Source of the DNA: Trissonchulus latispiculum
Lineage: Eukaryota > Nematoda > Enoplea > Enoplida > Ironidae
Length of the DNA stretch: 64,000 nucleotides
Reading direction: 5' to 3'
NCBI GenBank assembly: GCA_030248195.1
Contig: JASAND010018455.1
Location: 1 to 64,000 of the forward strand
The notes under the pieces are model-generated. The model made no database searches. It was not told where the DNA came from and worked only from the letters and a program-made list of their open reading frames with translations. Within the stretch, counting starts at the first letter, position 1; each line of letters opens with the position of its first letter. Below, in pieces: positions 11,901 to 23,700 of the stretch. The position numbers and the translations under genes were made by a program.

Positions 11901-12196
11901 GTTGTTCACGTTTTCGAGATATTTGAAGGTCGAATGTTTTAAGCTCTTGGGCTTGACGTATTGTTCCATTGATTTAGTTTCATGACAGATCAGAAATCGT
12001 GCCATTTGAGAGTTAATAACTGTAATTCAACTCGCAACAAATTTTTCTACAGTAAAAATAATGTTAGCTACTATTTCAGTACATGTTTATCCATTTGGTA
12101 TTGATCGAGTTCGCCGTAAATTCTGGAATGTATGATGTGGCCAAGTTGGATCTTTCCGGATTTGTGGATCAAGGAAGAGCTAATCCTCAGCGATAG
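5939..12196 (+). CDS. Non-receptor tyrosine phosphatase, PTPN9/MEG2-like
   Basis: Exons: 5939-5962, 6610-6743, 7345-7496, 7925-8031, 8222-8339, 8605-8696, 10226-10345, 10486-10656, 11438-11653, 12080-12196; phases agree and give 416 aa. Residues 1-115 are polar linker. The PTP domain runs from about 117 to 410, with NRYHDV (148-153), the WPD loop Asp285, and the P-loop [10 protein letters not shown] holding nucleophile Cys330 and Arg336. Residues around 360-378 match the Q-loop region. It would hydrolyse phosphotyrosine in the cytosol or on vesicles. The linker and domain wording match PTPN9/MEG2, but the CRAL-TRIO (Sec14) domain usual in that family is not seen upstream, so either the first exon is wrong or the domain is lost. 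The 7496 donor appears to be GC (TCAG|gcaagc), because GT donors in that phase create a stop. The 24-nt first exon is the least certain part. Confidence 0.85.
6946..7305 (-). mobile_element. hAT-like MITE, CATAGG family, copy 1 (8-bp TSD)
   Basis: Flanked by a perfect TSD CACACGAC (6938-6945 and 7306-7313). Ends are CATACATTAAAC at left and CGTAGGGTAAC (complement) at right. The body has G runs, an AT-rich centre and a C run, the same plan as copies at 16380, 39489 and 53854. It lies in the phosphatase intron 2 and ends only 39 bp before the next exon. Confidence 0.8.
9040..9734. mobile_element. hAT-like MITE with GGTGATACTCC ends (8-bp TSD)
   Basis: A terminal inverted repeat of about 26 bp starting GGTGATACTCCGG and ending with GCGCACACCT bounds the element. 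The TSD AATAATAA is perfect on both sides (9032-9039, 9735-9742). The right end carries three tandem copies of the terminal motif, spaced about 51 bp (near 9606, 9657 and 9708). No coding capacity. It sits in phosphatase intron 6. Confidence 0.8.
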
Positions 12197-12270
12197 TTTA
12201 AAAACTCACGCTTACCGAGAACTTATCTATACGTCTTCTAATGTGGTATCAGATATATAACAATAATAAT

Positions 12271-12276
12271 ATTAAA
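12271..12276 (+). terminator. Possible polyadenylation signal ATTAAA
   Basis: A variant signal 75 bp after the phosphatase stop codon, the best candidate before the next repeat. Confidence 0.35.
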
Positions 12277-12369
12277 GGCAGTTGCTGTGGATTAAGTTTG
12301 TGAAAGAAGCAGAAACTATGAGAAACTCTAGCAGCTCTTGTGCGGGTGCAGAATGAATTCCGGCCCCAA

Positions 12370-12441
12370 GCACCTGAAGCTCAGTGGGTAAAGTGTCTGC
12401 GCGTTCAGCAGGAGACCGCGGGCTCGAGTCTGGCCAGCACC
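12370..12441 (+). repeat. tRNA-derived SINE-like remnant
   Basis: The A-box-like gaagctcagtgggtaaag and the degenerate B box ggctcgagtct are about 45 bp apart, as in a tRNA. The acceptor ends do not pair, so this is a decayed tRNA-derived repeat, not a gene. Confidence 0.45.
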
Positions 12442-12479
12442 CGATTTATCGGTTATGTGCAACTTTCTTCTATTCTAAT

Positions 12480-12600
12480 TTAATTACATAGGTCTTAAAA
12501 TTTAGGTCTTAAATTAGGTAAGGTATAGTCCTAATTAAATAAGGTATGGTCTTAATTTAGGTCTTAAATTAGGTCTTAACATAGGTCATAACTACTATTT
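12480..12600. repeat. Short AGGTCTTAA-type degenerate repeat
   Basis: Several irregular copies of taggtcttaa and aaggtatrgtc. The rest of 12200-13918 shows no gene I can support. Confidence 0.5.
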
Positions 12601-13918
12601 CCATCTAAGCCAGTGAACTGAAATCTTTTGCAGCTTCAGCAGCAGTCAGAGGGCTTGATGATTAGTGCAACCCTTGCGCGTAATGGCAAAGTATTGCGTG
12701 CTCTGTGTCTCTGTGACTTTTCTGCATTCAAATCCTCAAGTACGGTCGAAAACAGTGTGGGTGGGGTGAGAGCGGTTGAGCTTTAATTTGTAGCTTTAAA
12801 GTTCAAGCCATTTTCTAATGTTGTATCGAATCGCAGCTGCATTATTTCTGCGGATTACGGCATAGCTGAGTTCTTTCTTAAAATCATTGCCTATATCGGT
12901 TTGAAGCGTTTGTGATGGCAGGTTTGCCATTTTCTGTAACAGTCTGGAAAATAAAGCCAAAGTCAATGACAAAAATGCCACCATTCAACGAAAAATTAGG
13001 TTAACGGCTTTCTGCAGAAGAAAAATGCGTTCTACGTTGAAGTTTATAAACTGTTAAAGTTTAATTCCAGGTTTAGACACAGCTATATAAATGAGGTATT
13101 TGTTGGGTGACAACAAAAAAGGCATCGAAACGTCAAAATTTATTAGTTAAATTTGTCTCATATATTCTAGTTTCTCGGGAAATAGATGTTGTCATGTTAC
13201 AGAGCAAGCTTTTCGATAAACTTTATGATTTTGTTTCAATATTGCAATTCTTGCAATATTCCCCCAGATTTAACTGGTTTTCTCACGGTTCGCACACCCT
13301 TTGATATTAGGTGTCTTGAATTGGTATCCAGGAACTATGCAATTAAAGTAGCCTTTTAATAATTTTCGAAATGAATTTCTTGAGTCTCAAAACTTGCTCT
13401 ATTCAGTTTTAGTTAGCACTACCATTATTGCCAGAAAAAGCTCCACTCCACTTTTGCCCATACAGGGATTCATTCAGTAATCAATCATTTTCCTGTAGTC
13501 CGCTGCAAGTTGGTTTCAGTTCCTGTAAAACATTTAATTAAGTCCAATTTCTATTGAGCTAAACTTTGTGACTAATCTTAAGACGCAAGTAATGCAAGCA
13601 ATCCAACGCAATCACTAAGGGTGAAAAACGTCAATTTTCGCCGGTGCGCCTACAAGAATTCTTTGAGAAAATTGCCAAAAATGTTAAAAGTGTATACAAG
13701 ATATCTTAGTATATGTAATATATGTATATTGGAGTCATTTCGCCCGCAACACCTCATATTGTCAACGTTTTGCTTGCAAATCTGAGTTTAGTTTGAAACA
13801 TTAAGTTCCGATTGTATATATTGCTAAAGATTCAATTCAATTTTCAAACTTTCAAAGCACCAAATATTTTCACTCAAACCAAATTTCAAGTGTACCTTCA
13901 GTACTTTCAGCTGAAATC

Positions 13919-16900
13919 ATGATTATTTTGCTGTTGGGTCTAATTATTCCTCAGCTGTCGGCCCAGCCGCTGCTCACCGACGCAGATTTCGACGCACTGC
14001 TCGGCGATACCGGACTACCGCCCAACTACGCAGCGCTGCAGGCACCCATCCCCGTGGCTGATCCGGGGGGACCCCCGCTTCCGGCCCGGTTCAGCTGGAA
14101 GGATAAGGGTATTACCGGGCCGGTCCGGAACCAGCAACGCTGCGCCGGTTGCTGGGCCTTCGCGAACGCCGCCGTCTTCGAGGCCAACATCAACCGACTC
14201 TACCAGCAGCGGCACGACATCTCGGAGCAGCAGCTGATCACCTGCGTAGACTGGATGCAGGGCTGTCGGGGCGGGAGTATGAGCTCGTTCAACTACTGGA
14301 TCCAGGAGAAACCGCAAACGGAATCCTGTAATCCGTTTACGGGGAGCAATGAGGCCAAAGTTTCCTGTCAGCAATGCCAGGGGTCAAGCTTGCCCTATAA
14401 GGTGGTGAAGTATGAGACGGCATCAGCATGGAACGTGTATGCTGTGAAAAGTTTGCTTATGGAGAAGGGCCCTGCCTATTTAGCTTTCTTAGTATACCGT
14501 CCCTTCTATGACTACTGGAGGGGCTACAATGGATCTGTGTATGTGCATCCTCAGAATGCCGGGGAGGTCAGAGGGGGTCATGCCTGCATTCTGATGGGTT
14601 GGGATGATAGTAAGGATGCTTGGCAGCTGCAAAATAGTTGGGGTATGAATCCACCTGGGCCAAATAATGACGGCACTTTCTACCTAAGATATAATGACAA
14701 CAGTCCAATGAATTATGGAATTGCCTTTATTGACATTACCAGAACTGAAGGTAAGAGACCTTGAAATCAGCAAAACTTATCCAGATTATTCAAAGAGCTA
14801 GAAAATTTGTCTTAACGTAAACTAATTTGAATGGCATGGCGGTTTTCAGCTACAGGATTTTCAATAAAGTCTGCGTGGGAGAAGTTACCCAAATGTGGAC
14901 AAGGGCCTAATATGGACAACGTTAACTTTGGATAGGTGTGCAGGCCTCTATCAAAGTTTAATGAAATAAAACTTTCGCAGTAACGAGGTATATCTATACC
15001 ATACATCTATACCTATTATATATCACAGTTATTATTTATCACACTAGATTAAACAAGGGTGCTCAAACCTAAATTGTTTGTCCTACAAGTGTTTGCCAGT
15101 TTCAGGTCCAACACCGAATCCAGTGACGACGACTACATCCACCACCACCACGAGAACCCCTACGCGAACCCCATCAACGACAACTACAACAACTCCACCA
15201 GGTAACCATAAAATGAAATGGTTCTTTCACACAACACAACAAACACAAGACTTTCCCTTTTACTCTTCGACCACTCTACCAATTGAAGCTACTTTGACTA
15301 AAGTATGTTCGTCTTTCTCCAGGTATCTCAACCCAGTTCAAATTTGTTAAACTCGAATTCAGAACTTTCTTCGAAATTCTTTTTTGGCATTATCGACAAT
15401 GGTTGTGAACGGACTTGTAAATGACTGACCATTTTTCGGTGATGACCTGAAAACTAATTCTGTTTAGATTTTGGTGAGCTGGGAAAGTCACCTATCAAGT
15501 GTAATGGCCATACCGACTGCTACAATGTCAGAGAACCGAAGAACATCTACACGGAAAGCCGACAGGGTCGGGTTAGATATTGTAAGTATATTCCATAATT
15601 AAAGAATTAAAGAAAGTTGCACACCACAAGTCATCGAAAAAATCCGCCACCTTGGCGGGAATCGAACCAGCAGCCTTCTGCCGAATGCGAATACTCTTTA
15701 CTGACTGACTGAGCAACAGGAGCTTCGGTGGAAACAGCTTTGACAGGACCTCGAATCCTATGTGTAATTATTATCATTATCATTAGTTGTTTTTAAATTA
15801 TAAAACATGGAAAATAGGATAACTTAATGGTGTGTGGTACAATACAATAGACAGGACTAAATTGCGTAGGACCTTCAAGAATATAAATTTAAAACTTTGA
15901 AAATACTGACTGATTCCGGTTATTGTGAGGTGAGGTAACTGGGGGCGCTGCTATTGAGGCAGACCCAGACGCACACCTGGGTGTAACTTTCGCAAAACTC
16001 AACCGATTTAGTTAAAATTTGGAATGGATGCATTTGAATACATTTCTGATCGATCTGCAGCAAAATTTTAGGATTTTAAAAATTTTAAGTTTTAAGTGTT
16101 CTGTGAAAATTAGTAAAAAAGAAGGTTAGAAGGTGAGAAGCTTCTCCCGACGGCGGATGGTCAGGTGAGATTCATCAAGGTGAAATTGGCCAGTGGTATT
16201 GTTACCCGCCGTGCACATCATATCATATACATATCAGGGGCATTATTCCGTTGGAGGAACACCTTGCCTGAAGCCCACTCTGTCGCTGGCCGGAAGATGT
16301 AAAAATTAGTAGAAACAAACTGAATTGAAGGACTATCTTAAAAGCTATCTTGGACTATCTTGGATTATGCTATAAGGATCATAGGTTAACGCGGGGGGGT
16401 CTGGGGGGGGTCCAAGCCCCCCCCAACCCGGACAAGGTACAAGCCCTACCGCCGCCGAGGACAAGGGGTAACGAAAAAATGGCCAAGGGGTAGGCAAAAA
16501 TAGCCGGAAAAAATTAGTTTTTACACTAAAATTTCAAAAGTCAAAAAGCAAAAATGTCTAATTTTTTAGGAAAATCGGGCAAAATTTTGAAATTTTTTCT
16601 AAAAATTGAAGATTTCTTGCAAATTTTGATAACAAATTGCAAATTTTAATAAAATTAGTGTTAATTTTTCGAAAATTTTTGCAAATTTATTCTTGAGGTA
16701 CAAGCCCCCCTGAAAATTTTTATTCAAGGTACAAGCCCCCTCAAAATTTTCTGGGGACAAGCCCCCCCCCATTACCCGACCCTATGTTAATGTATGATAA
16801 GGATAGAACCTATTTCATTAATTTTGTCTTTTCTACGAGATCTTTTTCTCCTGAAATATGAGTTTGATAAAGTTGTGTTTGTCTTATCGCTCTGGCTACA

Positions 16901-17621
16901 TTTTCCAAGAGGAACCAAAGCATTTTTGCAGTTGTTGCATACAGGGGTTTTATGGGTCGCTGAACACTATTCTGAAACTGTTTTTCTATCCAGCTTTTCG
17001 TTAGCTAGATAGAAACTTTAAACGTTAAGCTTAGAACTCAACTTACTTCTAGCTGACGAAATGCTGGATGGAAAAAGTGTCACCCCAGATTCGTGTTCAG
17101 ATTCGTGTTCAGCGATCCGGAAAATCCTCTGTACGCAACTTTTCAGCAAAATTGGAGACAAAAATTTCTTGTTCCCCCTGGTCCCACCTTGAAAAACTCC
17201 TTTTTAAAATTCTAAATTTTTAAAAGTTTGAAATTTTAAAATTTTGTAGCAAATCGATCGGAAATGTATTCAAATGAATCCATACCCAGTTTAAACTAAA
17301 ATAAATCGGTTAAGTTTTGCGAAGGATAAGCACAGGTGTGCGTCTGCCTTAGTATCGCCAGTTTGTGAAATGTACATTGAGTGAGTTGACTATTACAAAT
17401 TGTAAGGTTAAACATGTAACTTATTACGCCAGTATTTTATTGCATTTACATTTAATTGCATTTGTTTGACAAGGTGTTTGAACATTTTAGTGACTGGATG
17501 TGTTTGCAAAAACAGTGTCTGCTCAATTGGTTTGTTGCTCAATGGAAGAGAAACTACGGCTAACTGCATCTACTGCGGCACAGAATGCAATCAAACGCAG
17601 AGATTCTACAGTAAAGTGTAA
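13919..17621 (+). CDS. Secreted papain-family (C1A) protease with Thr-rich linker and one Cys-rich module
   Basis: Exons 13919-14750, 15106-15201, 15468-15581 and 17491-17621, all joined in phase 1, give 390 aa. A signal peptide (1-15) is followed by a short, roughly 38-residue pro-region. The catalytic domain follows: oxyanion Gln72, nucleophile Cys78 (CAGCWAF), His221 (GGHA) and Asn239 (QNSWG). All four are present, so an active cysteine endopeptidase is expected, extracellular or lysosomal. Residues 279-309 are Thr/Pro-rich, likely O-glycosylated. Residues 310-390 form a Cys-rich module: C-x5-C, then C-x-C-x4-C and a C-x2-C-x3-C tail. This architecture is not one I know from cathepsins. 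Reading through the first intron gives a stop after three codons, which would leave a protease-only form. AATAAA at 17748. It is a paralogue of the minus-strand gene at 26281-36142. Confidence 0.85.
15643..15731 (-). repeat. tRNA-derived SINE head
   Basis: On the minus strand a perfect B box GGTTCGATTCC (15668-15658) lies downstream of an A-box-like gttgctcagtcagtcagt. Found in an intron of the 13919 protease gene. Confidence 0.5.
15944..17359. mobile_element. DNA transposon remnant with long inverted ends (GGCGATACT type)
   Basis: About 150 bp at each end are inverted copies: both carry ggcagac, gacgcacacct, ttcgcaaaac, aaccgattta and atttgaatacattt in order. The outermost bases (GGCGATACT..., ...ACGCACACCT) resemble the ends of the MITE at 9040. 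No TSD was found. The interior is occupied by a GC-richer segment (about 16125-16300, origin unknown) and by the MITE at 16380. It lies within the last intron of the protease gene. Confidence 0.65.
16380..16796 (+). mobile_element. hAT-like MITE, CATAGG family, copy 2 (8-bp TSD)
   Basis: TSD ATAAGGAT is perfect (16372-16379, 16797-16804). Ends are CATAGGTTAAC and, on the complement, CATACATTAAC (9 of 11 match). The body shares G-run, ggtacaagcccc and ggccaaggggta blocks with copy 4 at 53854. It is nested in the element at 15944-17359. Confidence 0.85.
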
Positions 17622-17747
17622 CTCTTAGAAAAGAAATGTTTCGTACAAATTACTGGTACAATATATAAGTTTGTAATCACTGCCTGCTTAGGTACTTACT
17701 GTTTGTATGTGCTGAAATTGGCTTTATGTCTCTGTTTTTGTAGCCAA

Positions 17748-17753
17748 AATAAA
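17748..17753 (+). terminator. Polyadenylation signal AATAAA
   Basis: 127 bp after the stop codon of the first protease gene. Confidence 0.6.
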
Positions 17754-17759
17754 ATGTGT

Positions 17760-19056
17760 TGTTCCTAGCTGCAATATAAACTAGCGCGTACCAACCTCGA
17801 GTTCGTTAAGAGTTCCAGCATTTAACTAAAGGTCGAAACTGCAATTGAGGAGCACGTTTCTGAGCTCGTGCAAGCATATTGGAACCGAAAACTGTATACG
17901 CGTGCGGTTACACAGAGGATTGTGTTTGAAGGTTTTTCTAACATTCGCTTCCACACACTCGCTTCCACGTATATAAAAATTTAAAACAGTTAACCTAAGA
18001 AAGTCTAAACTTTGACGTTACAACAATACCTTTAAGTAAGCGTTGCATGCCCATGGTCACGCCTACACGTAGTCTTATCTTAAAACGATGTGATACCGCT
18101 TATTTTTCTTTATTCTGATAAAATTAACAACTGAATTATTTTAAAAGCCGCTGTGAACACTAGATAAGACTGAATTGACAGAACGCCCAGTTAAAATTGC
18201 TAATTCTATCATCAACCTGTCAAGGCTTTAAGTTTGTTTTATTGGTTGGCGCAATGAACAGTTTTTCGGTAGGGACCCTTCTTTGTTCAGGTAAAGTGCA
18301 TTGTTATTCTATTTTCGTGGTAATTAACGTAACCATCTCAACGTTCACAAAAGGGTGCTCGGTGTTCGACTACTCGAGCACTAAGGAAAAAGCACCACAT
18401 TAACTACGGGCTCGTGCTGCTCGCTGATTCTGTAGTGACAGAGCTCAGTTGCGAAGGCATTGTGAGATACCCCTGTTGCTGAAATTGTAATCTTCAAGGG
18501 CTTATGCTATGCAATGTAAGTAATTAATGAAGCATGTAGTTGCAATTCGTAGTTGATTAACATCATCCGTGGAAGAAGCGCAAGCAATTATTTGTTGTTG
18601 GTTGTTCATGCATACCAGAACGTAGCCAGAATTCACAAACATTTCTCCGTTTGGTGCCACACAGACCCTTTGTGTAGAAACGCGACACACTCTTGCAGCT
18701 TTACTGTGGTATACACCACTTCATTACGAAAACTATCACTTGTATAGTACCAGGATTATGGCATGACAAAAGTTCTACATTTCCAACCAGTAGTTATAGG
18801 AAAGGTACTATAACAGATCTCAAAGCTAGTTACAACACTTTGCACTAGCAGACGCCGAAATTCTGGCAATTTCTGAATGAAGTTCAGAAGGCATTGAAGT
18901 TTGAGAAATCGGAATTGTAGAAATGTTGTCTTGTTGTCATTTGTCTATATTTGGTGGGCTGTCAGGAAAGATGCTGATAGTATATGCTTCGAAATAATGT
19001 ATAGATATGTTACCAGTTCTATAGATAAGAGTTTCCGAAACCACGGCAACATTTAC
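17760..19056. other. Intergenic, no supported gene
   Basis: No exon-like open frames with splice sites, tRNA or clear repeat seen here. Confidence 0.45.
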
Positions 19057-19060
19057 TTAA

Positions 19061-20040
19061 GGTGGTGATTCCCTTTGGTCACAAAAGTTTGCACCATTAT
19101 TACTCGTTCATTACTTGGAGTTAAGAAGCCATTTTTATATCAAAATGTAGCTTGACATTTTCTCTTTTTAATGCATGCTACGGAACTAATGTTGCTATTA
19201 TGAAATATTTTTAACACATTTTAGAAGAAGTATAATTTTCCAGAATTTTTGCAGACTCAAGTAAATTTTTTCGCGAGACATTGGTTAGATCATTCGATAC
19301 CTCCATCAAATAGCTGGGGACGATTTTTTATTTATTGTGAAATCGCTCTTCGTTATAGAGAAATAAGCTGAAATGTGTGCGGAACCTGTATTTTGCCTAC
19401 TTTTTCCAACTTTGTCAAGCGATTACTTTAGCTAGAAAGCAGCAATCGGGGCAACTAAAAAATCGTCCCTGGGTATATTTGTGCTGAACACATTTGTTCA
19501 GTAGCAGCCCTCCACCTTGCATGGTGAATGCTCCACAATCTTTGGAAAAAATTGGTCGTGTTTTTGCAAAAACTACATTTTTTATGATAGCAGCCTACAG
19601 GATAGCAGTTGGAAGACGATCATGCGTCGGATAATTTGTCCCTGTGAGACCTTCAGATCGACGCCCTTAGTTTGATTTTACGGCCTGCGTAGTTCAAGAA
19701 AAATTGGATAATTTGATTTCTGCAAAAATGACAAGTTTTCGACGCCAAAACAAGAACATCGGCTATATCTCACGGTAGAAAAAAGCTAGAAACTTACTTT
19801 AAAAAGCAAAAATGTGAAGCTCAATGAGATCTTTCGAATGAATATAGTCATAACTGTATAGCAGCTGCCAAACGTTCAGAAACTGGGAAAAACCACTCTG
19901 ACCGGAAATCTCGAATTTTCGAAGCGGGATTGCGCGGAAGGTGTTAAAATGCCAAAAGAACTTAGTTTGGAAAGTTTCATCAAATTTCATCCTGATTTGG
20001 ACCGTCAACAAATAATATGTGCCCAAAAGGAATCACCACC
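19061..20040. mobile_element. TTAA-flanked MITE, copy 1
   Basis: Inverted ends GGTGGTGATTCC and GGAATCACCACC are directly bounded by TTAA on both sides (19057-19060, 20041-20044). TTAA duplication is typical of piggyBac-like elements. No transposase frame. A second copy is at 42936-43942. Confidence 0.7.
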
Positions 20041-20469
20041 TTAAGGGAGGTTCAATATAAAGATTTTACGATCACGGATTCCGCTCATTTTCATGCAAAA
20101 TTTCGTCGTCCTTCACATCGAGTTTAAATTTTGAGCAGTTTCGTTCAGTGCTTAAATAACCACCTACATAGCAAAGCAATTATAGTAGCAATGAGTAAAA
20201 TCAATATGTTTAACACATGCAGACTTCATTGAACTGAAAGTGGGGATCAGCAGCCGGCCAAACGGCCCACCCCGTTCCTTACCAACATTGAATAGTATGT
20301 TACTTATTTTTTGTTGTTTCTTGTTTTTCTTTTATACCATATATACTGGCTGTTTTTACTTGCTGTTATTGCTCTTAAATGGTATTGGTTGGTTGGTTAA
20401 ATAAATAAATGAAATGAAAATACTTTTCCACCATAAGGATTCCGACCTGTACTTCATGAACTCGTTAAA

Positions 20470-20530
20470 ATATACCATTTAGACTACAAAACATGTGAAA
20501 ATGAGCAAAATCGAAGATGGTAAAAAATAA
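20470..20530. repeat. Dispersed repeat (tgaaaatgagcaaaatcgaagatgg type)
   Basis: The same block (acaaaatatgt, aaaatgagcgaaatcg, agatggtcgaaaa) recurs at about 21405-21480 and, inverted, at about 37085-37140. It is a dispersed repeat of unknown origin. Confidence 0.5.
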
Positions 20531-20690
20531 TAGACCAACCTTAACCAACATAACCTTGAGCACATTTACCATTCACAGACTAAAACAGCATGTCACATTT
20601 GGAGGCGTGGACGCGCATCTTTGAAATGAAACCACCTTTAAACTTCAGCCAGTATTTATCCTTGCAGGGTTTGCTTATGACTTACAAACC

Positions 20691-20698
20691 TATAAAAG
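20691..20698 (+). promoter_or_regulatory. TATA box of the CUB-like gene
   Basis: TATAAAAG, a canonical TATA box, 88 bp upstream of the coding frame that begins near 20779. It suggests transcription starts near 20720. Confidence 0.45.
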
Positions 20699-20778
20699 AC
20701 ATACAAAACTCAATCCTGTAGTGCAGTTAACGTGTTCTCTAGAAATAAACTATACTCTTGTGATCAGCTGTCTGATCG

Positions 20779-23700
20779 GTGTATTCTTGCGCTAACTTTT
20801 CAATCCTCTTATTTAGCGTTTTAGCTTTTGCTGTGATCGCATTTGGCGCTGAAGACGTCATTGTGCTGCATCCGCGCCTAGTCACTCAGCAATTTACTTA
20901 TAATGGATCCGACGGTGGGATTGGTTCACAAACTACCTACGTCATACCGCCGCTCAGCGATCAATTGTTCACAGAGCTTCGATTTGGTGAGGCGAACCTG
21001 GGAGAATACGATTTGATCCGAATTGCAGTTCCAGACGGTCTATATCCTGATCGAACTTTCAGTACAAATGTGTTAGTGAATAGACATAGTACTATTGTTT
21101 GTGTATAGGCAAAGATTTTTTGCTGTCTAAACGCCGTCTTAGTTAACCGTTTAAGATTCGGTTTTCTGCCGTTTTAGGTTTAATTTCACAAAACTTGAAA
21201 AACTTGGTAAGCGCTAGTGCATGGGTGATGATTTCTAAACTTGCTCTCTGCGTGTCAAATATTTTTCCTTGGAATCCAAAGCTATGTATGCTGTTTTCCA
21301 TACACTCCATATGCCTCCTCCACTTAGCTATGCACACCCCAACTTTGAGATCATAATTACTCAACAACCATAATGGATCCTACTTTAATTTCAAAAACGC
21401 GTTAAAATATCCCGCTCAAACAACAAAATATGTAAAAATGAGCGAAATCGGAGAGATGGTCGAAAAAACGGCCAAAAAGGGACCCCCCCCGCTTAAGTTA
21501 GCTCATATACAGTTCGAAATTGCAAAAACGTGTGTTGAATTAATTTTCTCAAGGACAATAGGGCGCGGGCAGAGATGGTGTCACTCAAGTCGCAACGGAT
21601 TGAAAAATCAGAACAAAACCAAAATTCCCAAAGTCGAATTTTCACGTTGTTTTCGAAGACTCAGCATAATTCCACTTTTCCACTGCGAAACGACCACTGA
21701 TTGAAAAGAAAGCTAATTCATATGTACCTCAAAAGACTTTTATTTAGATTTCCCTGCTTTCCTTTGGGCAGGGACATCCAAATAAATAAGCTGAAATCAA
21801 GAAACAGCGACTATGAGCCCAACATTTTGTGTCTGTATTTTTCTTTTCCATTTTTACCTGTTTCCCCAGTTTGTTTCAATGTTTTTTGTAGACTTTACAA
21901 TTGTTCTTACTTATGACTAACCCTGAACCATAACTGAAAATAATATATTTTGACTGGACAGCATTGTTATTTATTGTTGCTGCTGATCTTTTTAGATTTG
22001 GAACGGACGGGGTAAAATTACCAAGTATATTGCGAAGCAACGGCAACATCACCATTCAGGTTACGAAAGGAAACTCGGATTCACAGTTTTCTGCCGCATA
22101 CAGGTCTCTTGAATCAGGTATTTCTCCAACAGTAACCACATTGAGGAAATAATATGTGCGCTTAGGACTTGGCCTGGTCGTTGGACTGGTTTTGGTTTCA
22201 ACGAAAACAAATTTAACAACTGATTCCTAAGTCATCTGTTCAGATGAACATTAACAATTGTTTGCACATTTGCAGATACAATCTAATCTTTGCCGATTAA
22301 TCAGCACTGTGCTAAAACTCGTTGGTTCAAATTCAGACATTTGCAGGAGGAGATATTTGGGGCAGAGTTGGACGCGGTCGCGGGTACCCGCGGGTACCCG
22401 CGGGCGGTCGCGGTCGTGGTCAAATTTTCTTGACCGCAATGACCGCAAATTTCCATCAAATCTTCTCAATTTGGGCCAATTTGTAGCAAAAATTTTCAAT
22501 TTTTCCAAAATATTTTACGTATTTGCATTGCCATAATTGGTCCTCTGGACGAATCATTAGGTTTATATTTATTCTTCATTTAGTTTTACTGCATTAAATG
22601 CTTTGCCTGTTGGGTGGACTGTGGACTGTGGACAAGCTGTACAAACTGTCAGTCCTTACGGTAGTCCTTACTGAAATTTGTTCAAATTTGTTTATTTCTA
22701 ATTCTGTTTAATTTGATTTTAGAAAATTTTTTAATTTTGCGGGTTCAGCGGAATTAGTCACCCTACACCTACAAACTTGAAGTCATTCGAATGCTCTTAC
22801 CAATACCTACAACTTGGTTGTTTCGAGTATTTGTTTGACTCCTTACGATTTCAGTGATAACGCCAAAATCTTTTTGAGTCAAAAAGGACCATTTTTCGAA
22901 AAATCTAATTTTGTCAGATTTTGACAGCTTCCAGAACACAGGTCGGTAAGTCAAGTATTGGCCACATTTGTACTCCTACAATTCATGCTATCCCAATGGA
23001 GAGTTCTATCTGGCATTTCTGCCTAACCAGTGAGCTCAGCAACAAAAATGTGAAATTTTAAAAATGGCAATTGGATTGCTTGAACACGAATTTTTCTGAA
23101 CTCATGCAATTAATTAGAAAGCGGCTTTGCACACGCGTTGGGACAATTGCCGCGGGCTATTTTCCAGGGGTTTGAGTTTGATCATTTGATTTGGGAAAAA
23201 TAAGCGTCTAAACTAAAAAATTTTGAAGAAAATCGGAAAAAACTTTTGTTTTTCTCAAAATAATGAGCTTGTTTGTTTATTAAGCAATTTCAGAAAAAAT
23301 AACCATTACAAAAATAAAATCCTTTTGTAATTTCAGTTGTGCGATCGAAAAATAGTGAAAATACATACCTTAAATATGCGAGAAAGTGGACTTTTTTTAC
23401 ACGGATTTAAAGCTCACTAACTCAAACTTTTGAGGTCACACAATTAGCATGTGGGCTGCGGTCGCGGTCGCGGGCGGTCGCGGTCATGACTACTGCGGTC
23501 GCGGGGCGGTCGCGGTCAAGAAAAATGTGTCCATCTCCAACTCTGATTTGGGGGATGAACCTTTTACGACGGATTTTTCACCTTTCGCCTTCACCGGATT
23601 TTTCCGGACTTTTGCTTTTCAAACCGGAAAACTCCGGATTTTCGTCAGGGCGTGAGCGACCCCTCTGGGGGAAGAGCTCCTGCCGGGAAGAGGGGTGAAC

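Noticed and set aside
12370..12441. Functional tRNA gene
   Set aside because: Acceptor stem does not pair and the B box is degenerate.
13919..14750. Bacterial contamination or recent transfer for the GC-rich protease exon
   Set aside because: The exon is spliced in phase to eukaryotic Thr-rich and Cys-rich exons and has a paralogue with normal composition nearby.
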